A stretch of DNA of 64,000 nt from Bidens hawaiensis (Eukaryota; Streptophyta; Magnoliopsida; Asterales; Asteraceae). Made by a program: the position numbers and the translations under genes. Below are positions 1 through 12,072 of the stretch, one piece after another; the stretch's first letter is position 1, and each line of letters opens with the position of its first letter. The notes under the pieces are model-generated. The model ran no database searches. It saw only the letters and a program-made list of their open reading frames with translations, and was not told the origin of the DNA. Where the stretch lies: assembly GCA_021521415.1 (NCBI GenBank), contig JAIQDT010004988.1, forward strand, positions 155,962 through 219,961, in the 5' to 3' direction.

Positions 1-1
1 A

Positions 2-1997
2 ATCGATTCTTACCAGTGGTTACTAGATGCGTTCCTCATAGCTCATGGAAAGCAGCCCAGGTTGGTCTTGACAGATCAGGACGCAGCTATGAAACATGCG
101 GTTTCATCTGTTTTGACCGAATCAACACATCGACTGTGCATGTGGCATGTTACAAATAAAATACCCGTTAAGGTGTGTATATGCCTTTCATTATAATGTC
201 AGTTTTGTTTTTAAAATCTTATGTTATGTCTTGTTCATTTATTTTTTTAAATGCACTTACTAAACGTTAATTACAAATCAATTGTACTAGTGTTTTATTG
301 CATCTTAATGTGTTATTTTTTTAAGATTTCATGTAACTACGCAGCTCTGATTGACTCTACAAAACGCATCAGGCACATTATACTTTCTTTTTTTAGCCCA
401 CATATCTGGGGTCTCACTTTTTAAATATACCAAGCCACATTTTTTAAAACTTACCATGTTATGTGATTACCATATTATATACATCATATTCTTCCTATCA
501 CTTCAAACTCATTCTTCAATTGTTGTCTTTTTTTTATATTGTTTATTTAAAGCTGAAGGGCGAGTTGCAGCTTAATGAAACCATCAGATGTCGTGTAAAC
601 AAGCTAGTTTGGAACGTATTCATCAAGCCAGAGACCTTTGAATCCAGATGGCACGATTTGATTGATGAGTTCAACTTAAGCGCAAACAAATGGTTAAAGG
701 ACATGTTTTCTATTCGAGAAAGTTGGGTACCAGCTTACTTTAGAGACTTGCCAATGTGTTGTTTGATGAAGACGACTTCTAGGTGTGAGAGTTCCAACTC
801 ACAATTCAAAGTGTATTCTAGCCCAGGAAACAATCTAGTTCAATTCATGAACTGCTTTGAAATGGCATTGAATTCTCAAAGGCACGTGCAACGCGAATTG
901 AAAAATGATACTACAACAAAGGCACCGCCGTTACAGACCCGTTTGCCAATCGAGTGCCACGCGTCATATGTCTACACTATAACAATTTTCAAAGAGGTTC
1001 AGAAAGAGATTATAAAGGGACTATATAACTGTGCACGTTCTCGTATTGAGTCAAAAGACGGAATAAATACTCATTTCATCAATCACAAAGACAAATGGAA
1101 TGGTTTTGTTGGTGAATTTAAGGTTCGTATTCTCACCACGTTACACCATAAACTATGCTTCTGCTGTTTATACTTTAATGTCATTCACTCGCCCTTTTCC
1201 AATGTGTGCTACAGGTCACTCACAATCTCACTGACAACACATTTTCATGCTTTTGTAAGTCATTCACTCGCATTGGCTACCTTTGTAGACACATCTTCGT
1301 TGTCTTCTAGATCGAACTAATTGATGAAATCCCTGATAAATACATCCCATCCCGGTGGAGGAGTGATGTGCTGCCATCGTCAATTTTCAATATTAAATCC
1401 AGATACGGTGTTCCACTCGACGAAAGATCTAAACCAAGGCAACAGTTTTTGTCTCTAACCAACCAGTGTGCGGACCGTGCACGAGGTAACCTAGAACTTC
1501 TTCGTTCGTTGGTCGACCAAATGCAACAGATGAAGGATAACATTTGGGAGAGAATTCCTACAGAGCCATCATATAACAGTAACTCTGTCATCATCCAAGA
1601 TTTAATTGGATACCAGATACCCGAAAAAATCACAATAACTCCACCAACGGGCATTCGAAATAAGGGTTCCGGATCACGCAAGCGCAAGACGGGTCCAGGT
1701 GAGGCAGCCAAAAAGAAAAGCAAGAAACCTAAAAGGCTTTGTAAAAAATGCAACAAACGCGTTCATGGTCATGACTCACTTAACCATGAAAAAGTTATGC
1801 AAGAAAAGGAACGTCGGTGAAAAGAAAGGGAGCAATGGCGAAAAGAAAGGGACCAATTGAGGAAAGGTAAAGCTACAATGATGGACAATCAAGCTTCGGA
1901 ATATGTTGAAGCCGACGATACCGATTACACCAAGAAAAGTGACTCATCTGAAGACTCTGATGACAGCCACGCTACCGACTCAAGTTTCGAAGAATAA
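2..1997 (+). pseudogene. FAR1/FHY3-type MULE transposase remnant (5' end outside window)
   Basis: Frame-consistent exons at 2-172, 553-1122 and 1215-1997, with GT/AG-like junctions, encode the C-terminal half of a FAR1-related, Mutator-like transposase. The first exon holds the end of the MULE transposase core (LVLTDQDAAMKHAV, then RLCMWHV). The second holds the helical region after it (SRCESSNSQFKVY). The third has a complete SWIM zinc finger (CFC, then LCRH), a PDKYIPSRW block, a basic KRK/KKKSKKPKR stretch, a CxxC...H cluster near 1740-1775, and an acidic tail ending at TAA 1995-1997. Two in-frame stops interrupt the third exon, TAG at 1308-1310 and TGA at 1818-1820, with recognisable protein continuing in the same frame past both. 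It could be a domesticated FRS gene or a transposon gene. The stops and the transposon-rich context favour a dead transposon copy. Confidence 0.85.
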
Positions 1998-3799
1998 AAC
2001 TTATTTGGATATTTTTGCAATTTGTTTTCTCTTTCGGATTTGAAGGAACATCACATGACTTTTTGTCCTCTTATTTTTCTCATTAACTGCTTTTTTTTCA
2101 CTATCTTGTCATAGTTTTTTTAAATAATAGTAGCAAAACAACTGCTTTATTTACAAACATGTAGCCATATGCAAGTTCTACTTATGTATTACATCTACAT
2201 TATGTGTCTCTCACTCTCAACTGATTCGCGCACACTTAAATCTCTCATAATTAACTACCTTGTCTATACTACCATCTAACTAACACCTCTTGTTTCACCA
2301 AACCAAAGTGTATATATCTGTGTAACGTCTGTGTCTCACTCACCGTGTATGTTTGCTCACACCCGTATATCTTCAACTCCACAAATTACATATTCCATTT
2401 TGCAAACTGCTTACTTAAAAAATTACAATTGCACCTATCGGGTATCTACAATTCCAGAAATGTACATGCCATTTCTCAATTTTTTTCATATATGTGAAGC
2501 CACACATTTGGTATGCGCCTACCTACTAGGTCGCACAAGAGATTCAATGGTCGTGTATTCGATGTGCGCTTATATAAGCATACAACATTTCCTGTGTCTG
2601 CTTCAATTGTCATTATTATGTCGATATGACTGATTTGTATGTACGCACGTGTTTATTGAATGTACGCGGGTATTATCGCAGGCATTCAGTTCAGGTATCA
2701 AAACACATCTCCACTCACACGTTCACATTTACATCTAATTGCTTATGTACTTATCTACACTTAGGCCTTAACTCATTTACTTGTTATCTCACGTCCTGGT
2801 GTATGCACACATATAGGAAGACACGTACGATCCATCTTGGGGGATGCTGGTTCGTTTGATATTTCTGGCTGACTTATCAAACCACCCCGGTGTCCACCTA
2901 CCAAACTTGTCATGTCTGTACGCGTAACCGGCTTTGTCCAACATGATGTATGAATCTACTAACGTATTTGCGTAGTTGTTTGTTTCATTATAGATGCTTG
3001 TTTTATCTACTATTATCTATACATGTTTTACATGCCACTAGCTTGTATCATCGCCCGTATCATGAGCCTTTTAGTTTCGCATCCGCGTTCACGATGTAAC
3101 TTCTGGGGTGTAACCGCAATCCAAGGCGCAAAAAACTTTCCCCCCGCTCATATGTAATAACACGTTCGTACGTCCCTATGAACGTTGCCACGTATGTCGG
3201 GGTTTTTCCTACATATGTCTTGAATGTTCATGTGACCGTATGTTAAGCTACGACATGCGCCCACATCAACTTCTATCTAAAAACACATCCAGGTGAATGT
3301 AGTCACGACACAACTGTTTCTGGATGTCACTATTTCCTCCTAAGTATCATCTTATGCGTCACATATTAGTTGGACTACATTTAACGCTGTCTTATTCTAT
3401 GTAACACCACTTTATAGTTGAACTATATTAAACGCCTCCAGGACATGGTATATCACATATTATCAAAGTATATGTGACAATTCATTAGATCACCATGTAA
3501 CTACAATCACAACACATATATGTTTCATAAATTCCAACTTCATAATCAACCTTAAATCCCATCACATTAATCAACGACAACATCGTGTCATCAAAATCCA
3601 GCCTTCGAACATGGCTTAAACATAATAAACACCTACATCATCCTATATAAACTTATTACCCAGCCAAAATAAAGCAGACTTAACAGCCGCTTCCAAAACG
3701 TAGTTTAACCATAAATGCATAAAACAAAATACCATAAAACAAAACACCATAAACCAAAAGACCTTCAACCGTTGATACTTTCCTTCAAGTCGACAATCA
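1998..3799. other. Non-coding gap between two convergent transposon genes
   Basis: About 1.8 kb of AT-rich sequence lies between the 3' end of the transposase remnant and the 3' end of the Ulp1-like gene. No recognisable protein, RNA gene or tandem array was seen. The short open frames in it resemble nothing known and have composition typical of non-coding DNA. It may be the shared 3' flank of both genes. Confidence 0.5.
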
Positions 3800-5052
3800 T
3801 CATTCTTCCACCATCGCTTCCTCGATATTACTTTTAAGCTTGTTTATGCTGGAAAGCAGAATATTGGCTGTAAAATTTATCCTTAGGCTGAGTAACACCT
3901 TTTTATTCTTCACCGACACATCCCCTAGGCCACAACAATAGCTCGCCCCTCCCTTGAAAGTCTCCATATGCCTCATGCTCAACAACCCGGATTTTTCTTT
4001 ATCTTTTCGTGTACACTTTAACTTCAGCCACTTTGGTTCCACCCCATCCATTGGAATTGCTTTAGGATGATCAACAATTATCATATATCTCACAAGAAAC
4101 TCCTTCTACATGTAATAAAACACACAACTTACTTTACAATCATAAACTTCATCATCAACAATTAAAAAACCAAAAACAAACTAACTTTTAATTGAAATGA
4201 TATTAACCAGTGCACAAACTGTACTCTTGCACCTACTAAAATACTCCTGGTCATGCTTCATCGCTGCTCTCGACCGGCGCTCGTTTGACTACTTATCAAG
4301 ACCGTCTACGACAACAATTTCTAGATTCTTCACATCAAAACACACCAAATAGTGGTGATCCCGTGACACAACTGGTACAACGATCATATCATATGGTCTA
4401 TCTGTAGTTTTGTCGGATCGTTCTTAACCGCGCGCCTAACACCATCTTTTATCATGTCAACACCCGCCAAGAAATTCACATCTTCAAATCCAATGCCAAT
4501 TTCATCCTGAAAGTTTAAATACCAGATACTAAATAACACTAGTAAACTACTTAGTCGATGCAAACTTTATAATAGTCCATCGGTCATCACTTACTAGACC
4601 ATAACATACTAGTTTATACAACTACTTTACGTACCATCCAACAACCACAAATTCCTAATCCACTAGACCCAATACATACACATCTTTTTTCAGCCATAAC
4701 TTGTGTCTTTTTAAATCACCAGACCATCTAAAATGGCGCTGTAACAGATACATAAGACTAGACCATCTAATAATGGCGATGTAACAGACCATCTAACACC
4801 CATGACACACATAATCAAGACAAATGAACAGCAGACATGCGGACATCGTACATGGTACATACGAGTAGACTGACTTACAAGATCGATAGGTCCAAGAAAT
4901 AAACGATACGGTGATGAATCGCTCCTATTTGCCTCCCCATCATTCAACACCATTGCGAAACATGAGATTACATTGCTACTAATCATCATGTTTGGCTGAA
5001 GCGTCTCAAACGCACCTCGTTTCCCTATCACCCCGTCATCAGTCAGAAACAC
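3800..5052 (-). pseudogene. Ulp1-like C48 peptidase domain with catalytic Cys replaced by Ser
   Basis: This is the protease domain of the Ulp1-like gene. The first block (5052-4850) carries the SPYRLFLGPID motif. The histidine block is at about 4390-4270 (DHHYLVCFDVKN), followed by the acidic block VVVDG. The last block (4093-3800) has LSMRHMETF and the C-terminal helix ANILLSSINKL. In active relatives the residues before MRHMET are D/N-C-G. Here they read E-K-S-G, with Ser encoded by TCC at 3991-3989. An in-frame TAG sits between the acidic block and the last block, and the His block is one frame away from the upstream coding. His and an acidic residue remain but the nucleophile is lost. Confidence 0.7.
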
Positions 5053-6710
5053 TTTTTCCCTTCAAACAAAACACGACTTTATTAAAACCATAAACGGTTA
5101 CACATTCACTTACAATGCATTCCCTAAAAAAAAAACTCACATTTCTAGACCGCCTGTCCTATGTATGTATCTCCACACTATGTCTCATCTTTATCCTCTT
5201 TACTTGCTATGTCCACCGGCCTATACAAATACGGCGATCTAAGCCGGTAACTCTGGCGTGTTTCTCTTTTATCCCGGGCGATACCTTTACCTTCCATGCC
5301 AATCCTTTTTGACAACTCACTCAATGGTATGTGCTCTGTATCACTATCAATCACCCGTGTTTCTTCATTTGGTGGTGTCCTAAAATCATTAGGCACCTTC
5401 ATTGTATCAGTTTTTTCGGTGGTTGGTGTCTTCAAAACGGATCCTTCATCTACTTGAGTCATACCCAAACTAAACGAAGGCTCCAGAACATCTCCCTTGC
5501 TTACCAGCACCACATCCATTTCCCCCCTTCCTGTAACAATTCCACCATCATTTCCACGCCCGCTTCCATTCCCACCAGCACTGTACTTGTCCGCACTATC
5601 GCACAACTCCTTTACAACTTTAGGATCATCCTAAAATTGTGAGCAATCAACGCCTCCATTACCTGTACTACGAGCTTCTTTAAACTGCCCCACATCATCT
5701 TCACATGTTACACTGACATTCTGCTTATCTAATTCATCCGTACTACGCTTTTCACGATTTCCACCTGTTTTAGTGGTTTTTGCAGCCCGCACATCTAACA
5801 AAGTATCACCTTCTCTTGTACCAGCACATATTCCCACATAATTAATCCATTCACACTGTGTTTGAACAACAACATCGTACTTGTTAAAAAGTTCATCCAG
5901 ATCACCTTTGCGAGGATACTCAGCAAGCGCTACGCTCATTAACGTCTCGAATTCTTCTTTGCATCTGCACATCATGGATAACGCGTCCCCCATTTGTTTC
6001 AACTTTTCCTGCATAAACAAAAAAAATGTACTTTCATACACATATCCACAGTTACAATCTCATACCTGTAGGTACTAAATAAATAGAGACGTATAATATA
6101 TTACCTGCAAATCAGTTTCCGGGCGGGACTGAGTGGGCTTATCCTTAGCTTCCTTCATACCTGTGTCCCCCATTTGCTTCAACTTTTCCTACATAAACAA
6201 AATAAAATGTAGTTTCATACACATATCCACAGTTGAAAATCACCTAAACATACGCAATAAATAAATAGAGACGTAGCCTTTCTTACCCGCAAATCAATTT
6301 TCGGTATTGACTGATTGGTCTTATCCTTAGATTTCTTCTTACTACTCCTTCTGTTTGCTGATCCGTCTTTTCCAACTCTTGTACATCTACCAAACCCACC
6401 ACCTACTATCTCTAGATGTTGTCTCTTCTTCAACTTATCCAACGTCCAGCTTGATAACCCAAGATTCGATAGTGAGGACGGTACGCTGTTGATTGTTACC
6501 GAGTCAACATAATACAACTGCAAACCACACCACAAGTTCATTTACTATTAGCATAGCTTCAAGCAACATCAACAACATAAACAATGTAAGTTTCTAAAAA
6601 TGCTACACTAATTGGTTCTTTACACATCCTACTAAACTGTTAAAAGATAATTCTTAAATTCATGTATTAACAGTTTTTCTTCCTACACTTGATTGCCATT
6701 TATCTACCAA

Positions 6711-7571
6711 CTAATTACACGCTACTACACAACCAACACACCAATAAAGACATGATAATTCACTTACACTTAGTATCGTTAGAGGCCCCACATAGTAATT
6801 CTTCCCATCCTCGTTCTTCCATTTATCCGTACACTCTCGAATACTTTGGTGTACAAGCTCACACCAATCAGTGTTCTTGAAATCACACTCCTTACTCAAC
6901 AGTGGTAAAAACGACTTCAAACATTTACCATTCCCAGAACACTCCACCATTGTTGTGATGAATAGCATCACAAAATCAACTTTAAACATCCAGTCCGCTT
7001 GATCATACTTCTCGAGTCTACTATCAATATCTGGTAGGCTCAAATCCCCTTTCCCGTGAAACTCTTTCCATGGTTTACTTGCGGTTATAACGGATTTTGC
7101 ATCTTTACTCTTCTTAATGATAACACCTACATTAGGTAACCCTGTCAGCGTATGAATACCATCCTTCGTTATACTTAACCGACCTTCCCTCAATTTAATT
7201 GTCATCAATGTCGTATCCAGGGTGTTCACCACATAATACCCCAAGTACCCAGGGATTCCGTCAACAGTCAACGACAGAAACTTTCCAAACCCCATTTCCT
7301 TCACACATTTCTGTTGCGCTTTGGAAAGTTTCTTCACTACACTCCACATCGAATGCGGAGATGATCTGGTCCTTAGACTAGGAACATCATACTTTGGCTT
7401 TCGTTTCACCATCTCTTGTTTCGGAACGCCTACTTCAGTACTATGTACGACTACTTCAGGTTGCTCGTTAACAAAGTCGACATCTATGTCCATCAGCTTC
7501 CTAGACGACCCACCAGCCGCATGCGACCCACCAACATCATCCGCCATATCCCCTACATTTATATCAAGCAT
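6711..7571 (-). CDS. Exon of Ulp1-like gene: conserved N-terminal domain
   Basis: This is the largest uninterrupted exon of the Ulp1-like gene. It begins just after a CAG acceptor (ATG at 7571) and is coding to about 6790. After an acidic, low-complexity leader come RKPKYDVPSLRTR and then a domain of about 180 residues with a conserved hydrophobic and Gly-Pro pattern (MGFGKFLSLTVDGIPGYLGY, TLTGLPNVGVIIKK, DWMFKVDFVMLFITTMVE, CLKSFLPLL, DWCELVHQSI). This layout commonly precedes the Ulp1 protease domain in transposon-borne plant proteins. The last 25 or so residues (from SVSEL on) probably read into the next intron, because a GTAAGTG donor-like site lies at about 6771-6765. Confidence 0.6.
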   Translation of the reverse strand: MLDINVGDMADDVGGSHAAGGSSRKLMDIDVDFVNEQPEVVVHSTEVGVPKQEMVKRKPKYDVPSLRTRSSPHSMWSVVKKLSKAQQKCVKEMGFGKFLSLTVDGIPGYLGYYVVNTLDTTLMTIKLREGRLSITKDGIHTLTGLPNVGVIIKKSKDAKSVITASKPWKEFHGKGDLSLPDIDSRLEKYDQADWMFKVDFVMLFITTMVECSGNGKCLKSFLPLLSKECDFKNTDWCELVHQSIRECTDKWKNEDGKNYYVGPLTILSVSELSCLYWCVGCVVACN

Positions 7572-9055
7572 CTGTTAACGTCTATTTCAACCAACCCTAT
7601 ATACAACTAAAACATGACAACCGCTTATAAAATCAACACTCTAACCTCTATGCTTCTTCTTAGCCGGCGAATCTTTTCGTTTCCTAACCTTATCCGTACC
7701 ATGCGTGCTTTCGCCAAACTCTACAAGCAGTAACACATTTAAACAAATGTTAACCAACAACAATCGACACCATATTAGCAGCTACTAAATCAATAACACC
7801 ACCAACACTTTATAAACACAAAACACTAACCTTTGCCCTTCTCCATATTCATCATTTCCGCCTCAACATCAACTGGGTTCGATCTATCGTTTACAAACCT
7901 TGAGAAACTAACTCTCTTTGCGATCCTTTCGCTTTTCCTCTCTACGCAACAAGAAACGAACGTTATTAAACACAAAAACTTCCAAACACACATTTATACC
8001 AATACAAACAACTTACTACTCGACATGACTAACTTTTGCTTCAATTTCCTTTTACCTGCAGCACACAAGCCTATATCAGTATTGTTTTGCTTGTTGTACT
8101 ACAACCTAATGTGATACACATCTACATCAAATAGCAACACTTGGTTCACACGAAACTACACACAACTTCCAACATATCAAATACGCATTTCATACCACTC
8201 ATTGACTTAACTACATTACTCAACTACATAGGAAACCACAACTACCCAAATTCACACAAACATTATCCTTCTAATACCCCACCAGAACGTCTCTATAACA
8301 AACTAACACCAAACATGACCATCAATCAAATTAGACACAAATTACTTCACATCCACTACACATTGACTAAAATACAATTCTACTCTATTAAGGAGACACA
8401 AAAAACCCAACTTTACACCAAACATGCTCCTCGTACTACCGCACCAACACGTCTCCTTAACAAATTCACACCATACAGGACCATCAAATTTTGCACCATG
8501 TTGCTACACAAACGAAACATAATTTTAAACAAAGAGGCAGCAACACAAACATATAAACGACACAACACCGTCTGTACATCCAACACTCTTCAACACCCAA
8601 CAATATGCCATACACACAACAAGTGAAAACATACAAACATATCAACAGAGGTTAACAGACACACGTACAGCCACATATACACATTTATTAAAAAAACCCA
8701 AAACTCTTTACAAAAACCCCTATTCAAAGTTACATAACCTCTAACACAAACATCTTAAACTAATTAATCCCACCATACATCTACTGTAACTACTCACCAC
8801 ACAACTACTGAAGGCAAATACAATTTTTCCCATCAGCTGCCTACAGCAACTCACAAAATAAATTTTTTATAGCATCACAATCTCCCCAAATTAAGTATCG
8901 ACACATAAACCCTAAATCATTCAAAACCTTGCCTCATCACTCACCAGTGCACCCCAATGTAACAACAACTAAACCTAATTCTAGGGAACTTACCTCCGAA
9001 CTCTTCTTCAGCCTTCGATCGGAAGCGCTTTCGGCAAAACCCCCAAATTAAACTT

Positions 9056-10420
9056 CAACTGTAATGGCTTGTGATTGAACGCACGAACACTGCTTGATTT
9101 ATATACTCCAAAGATTAGAATCCTTATCGCTAAAGTTACTCGATTGTGTGTATCCAATTGATATGATTAGAAGATTTGGCGCTTATTACCTTGTGTAGTT
9201 GTCAGTCTAATTATATCCTCTATATACGTCAGCTTCCCAATATTATTCGCGCCTCGAGCTTTGTGTTGGACTTATGAGGAAGGTGCTACATTTCTGGAAC
9301 TAGTTATTACATTACAACCGGTTCCTTTTAACAAGCTACACAAAGATTACCTATATAACCCTTCAACCAAATCTAACAAGTTCTCAACTTCTAAACAATT
9401 ACAAAACTGCCATCATCTATCCTACACCATAGATCTTTGTAATTAACGGCTAAGATTTACTTCTCGCATTTCTCGTTATAATATTACTTCTCGCAAGATC
9501 CATCCCCTAAATTTTATATATAGTTAAAATACAACTAAGTAAATTTTATTTAATACGAGTAAGCCTGTTCATTATAACTTTAGTTTAGCCTAAATTCTGG
9601 TATGATTTTTTGTCGGTTTTGTTCTTGTTATGATTTTGTCTTCTATTTACTCCAATGAGGTTTATAATTTACGTAACCAAAATTATCTTTGTTTATATTA
9701 TGATTCTCTTAAATAGCGTATCAGTTGGTGCTTAATTTGAAATGAATGTATAGATAGATTAATAATTCTTATTTTAAACTCAATTTATTATCGAAGTACA
9801 AACCAAATCAGAACCTAACTTTAGGTAATGGTTTGCCTTGGTCGGGTTTCAATTTTCAACGGTTCAATTTTGATTTTTGATGAAAAAAAACGTTACTAAC
9901 GGTTTGGCTTATGGTTTAATTCAAAACCATCAAAACCGGACCGCAACACACCCCAATGCAATTTTTGTTAACTTTGAAAACTATAACAATATGGTAATCA
10001 AATTAAAAAGAATAAAATGCTTGTTTTTATGATGTAAATTTTTTAAAAAAATATTGACGTATGAAAAAGTTATGACCGTTTAATAAACGTGGGGTAAGTT
10101 GGGTTAAAAATGAAATTACAAGAATATATAGGTAAAAGATAAAGGACCAATGTTGTAACTATTATTTAAATTTACAAAATTTGAGGGATTAAAATTGTAA
10201 CTATGAGATTTAAGGTGAAAATTACCCTTATACCCTTAATAAAGATAGTACTATATGCTTTAATGGTTGTAAAATACTTAAAATGGGTGTCTTAATTTAC
10301 CCTTTAGTTATATATATATCAAAAATAACAAACGTGTAATTGTTTGTGATTAGTCAAATATACTTGTTTATGTGCATTCGTTTGACATATCCCCTTGGTG
10401 AGGGTTCTCATATTATTGAC
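9056..10420. other. AT-rich intergenic DNA, no gene seen
   Basis: About 1.4 kb upstream of the Ulp1-like gene. It probably contains that gene's promoter: possible TATA-like stretches occur near 9100 and 9215, which I cannot assign. Around 9830-9960 lies a short stretch with AACCGGACCGCAACACACCCC, typical of one end of a small DNA transposon, but I could not find a matching inverted partner. Confidence 0.4.
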
Positions 10421-10423
10421 CAC

Positions 10424-10540
10424 CGCCCGATTCGCTTGGCAATGGTCTTATTATTATTTGCTCATGGTTGATTTATCGGCGCCCGATTCGCTTGGCAATG
10501 GTTTAATCGACAACTTATTTGCTCATGGTTTGATTTCATT
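10424..10540. repeat. Two-copy tandem repeat, unit about 56 bp
   Basis: The segment CGCCCGATTCGCTTGGCAAT starts at 10424 and again at 10480. Each copy is followed by a partly conserved stretch containing TTTGCTCATGGTTTGATT. This is a simple local duplication in non-coding DNA. Confidence 0.75.
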
Positions 10541-10859
10541 ACCGCATTTATTACGTTTTGCTTATTTTTCTTATTTATTATAATAACATTATTTTTGGTG
10601 TAAAAAATTGGTGATAAACTCACTCAACATGTTTGTTGACAAAACTCCATTTTCTACGCATATGCAGGTTGCTTATATTGAAGATTGAAGTTTGGACACG
10701 TAGACAAGACCTTATGTTATAAACAAAAAAATATTATTTAAGTTTCCATTCATGTACTTATATTGTTTGCTATATTTGGATATTGTGTGTATTCTTTCAA
10801 TAAAATAGTTAATTAGATATTGTCACATTTTATATATGATAGTATCTTTGAGCTGTGAA

Positions 10860-10907
10860 CAATTAAATCACGCACCGGAATTTCCGCCTTAGGTTGGGGT
10901 GTGACAC
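10860..10907 (+). repeat. Possible 3' end of an LTR-like sequence
   Basis: The stretch GCACCGGAATTTCCGCCTTAG followed by GGGGTGTGACA resembles the right end of plant Ty3-type LTRs, which often finish in GGTGTNACA. A similar end (AAGCCGGGGTGTTACA) occurs at 54721-54736. I could not identify the matching left end, so the element is undefined. Confidence 0.3.
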
Positions 10908-11740
10908 TTGGTATTTTTCTTATTGTGGTGCTACGGTTTTAGTATTATAGATAATTGATTGTCAGTACCGTACTAGTATAGATGCTAAGTTTAGTGAAGT
11001 TTTTTTAAAGAACAAAGTGCTACCAAAGCGATTACCGTACCTAAAGTACACGTACCCAATTTGGTATGGATACCAAGATTTACTGATTTTTGGGATAGGT
11101 ACTTTCATGTGCAGGTATGTGTACGCGTATGGTACCGATCTCATCCATAATTTTGCCTGTCATTTCCAATGTAGTGAAGTGGCAGGAAGCATGGGATTCT
11201 CAATAGAGGCCCAAGTTCAATCGCCACAGACAATACTTTGGGGGGGGGGCATGAGTGGCTCAATGAAGGAAAACTGTGATATTTGTGATCTCCAGTTCGA
11301 TCCTGAAGCCATTCGGGTTTTTCCACCGGTGGGCATTCGGGCGTCCGGGTTTTACAACTAGCAAGCCTTCGGGTCCGTGGGTTTTCCCCGAAACTAAAGA
11401 TAACTTGGAGACGCTAATGGCTTTGCACGAATGAGTTGGGCCAGCAGGCGGTGGCTTTTTGCTATTGGGTCATCCTGTACAAAGTAGCTAGGTAATTCTC
11501 TGTTTGTTGGCCATTAAAAAACATTGTCATTTTACCTAGAATTTGACTATTCATTAAACAACACACATGAATTCAATTCAGGGGCTTAACATTGCCATGA
11601 AAAGCTATTTAAGTGATCACCTGTTGATTTTTCACTTAGTCCTGCCACTTTTGTATTCTCCAGACATTTGTTAATAATGTTGCCTACATGTCAGAGTGTT
11701 ACCTTGATTGTATGATGTTGTCTCTTGTTTTTTTTACAGC

Positions 11741-11910
11741 GACTCACATACCCGTCTACTACTAACTGCTAAATTACACATCGGTGTTGGAATTATGTTC
11801 TGTCGGTAACTATGGACCGGCTTTCAATTTATTCATGAAGTATGTTGCTCAAACGAGCAGCGTCTGTGAAGAAAAGCACAACCATCGATGCACAAAGTAC
11901 AAATCAAGGT
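11741..11910 (+). other. Candidate 5' untranslated exon of the RIC-type gene
   Basis: A stretch bounded by TTTTTTACAG (acceptor-like, ending at 11740) and AATCAAG followed by GTAAAC (donor-like, at 11911) lies just upstream of the RIC coding exons. It contains a short ATG-initiated frame at 11845 that does not join in frame with evident RIC sequence. It is best explained as a 5' UTR exon with a small upstream ORF. Confidence 0.35.
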
Positions 11911-12072
11911 AAACCTCTCTTTTTGTCTCTAAATTTAGCCTCACATGTTAAAAGTTTGAATGGGTAAAACAAAATTGTATCTCTCACATTTCCCATTTTT
12001 TTCCATTTCTTTTATTACCTGATTCAAGTTTTTAACATCTTTTTGGGGTACCCCATTAACATACCTTTGCAT

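Larger units (their letters stand above)
3800..9055 (-). pseudogene. Multi-exon Ulp1/SENP-like cysteine protease gene of transposon type, degenerate
   Basis: Read on the minus strand, exon-like blocks run from about 9055 down to 3800. First come small basic exons (about 8055-8010, 7905-7830 and 7740-7640, the last with KRKDSPAKKK). Next is a conserved plant N-terminal domain (7571-6790) with the pattern MGFGKFLSL, IPGYLGYYVV, TLTGLPN. A polar linker follows (6541-5178) and ends in RLRSPYLYRPVDI. The C48 peptidase domain is at 5052-3800. Intron edges such as GGTTAG donors and CAG acceptors fit. Ulp1-family enzymes cleave SUMO or related conjugates, and in plants related genes are carried by some Mutator-like elements. 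Decay is visible as an in-frame TAG near 4291, a frameshift near 4390, and Ser in place of the catalytic Cys. The gene is therefore unlikely to encode an active protease. Exact exon structure is uncertain. Confidence 0.75.

Noticed and set aside
8141..8626. 161-codon open frame on the plus strand
   Set aside because: Thr-, Asn- and His-rich translation of A/C-rich DNA antisense to the 5' intron region of the Ulp1-like gene. No domain.
11017..11361. Open frame of 114 codons upstream of the RIC gene
   Set aside because: It reads through a TACC/GGTA-rich repeat and a G homopolymer and shows no domain or coding bias.
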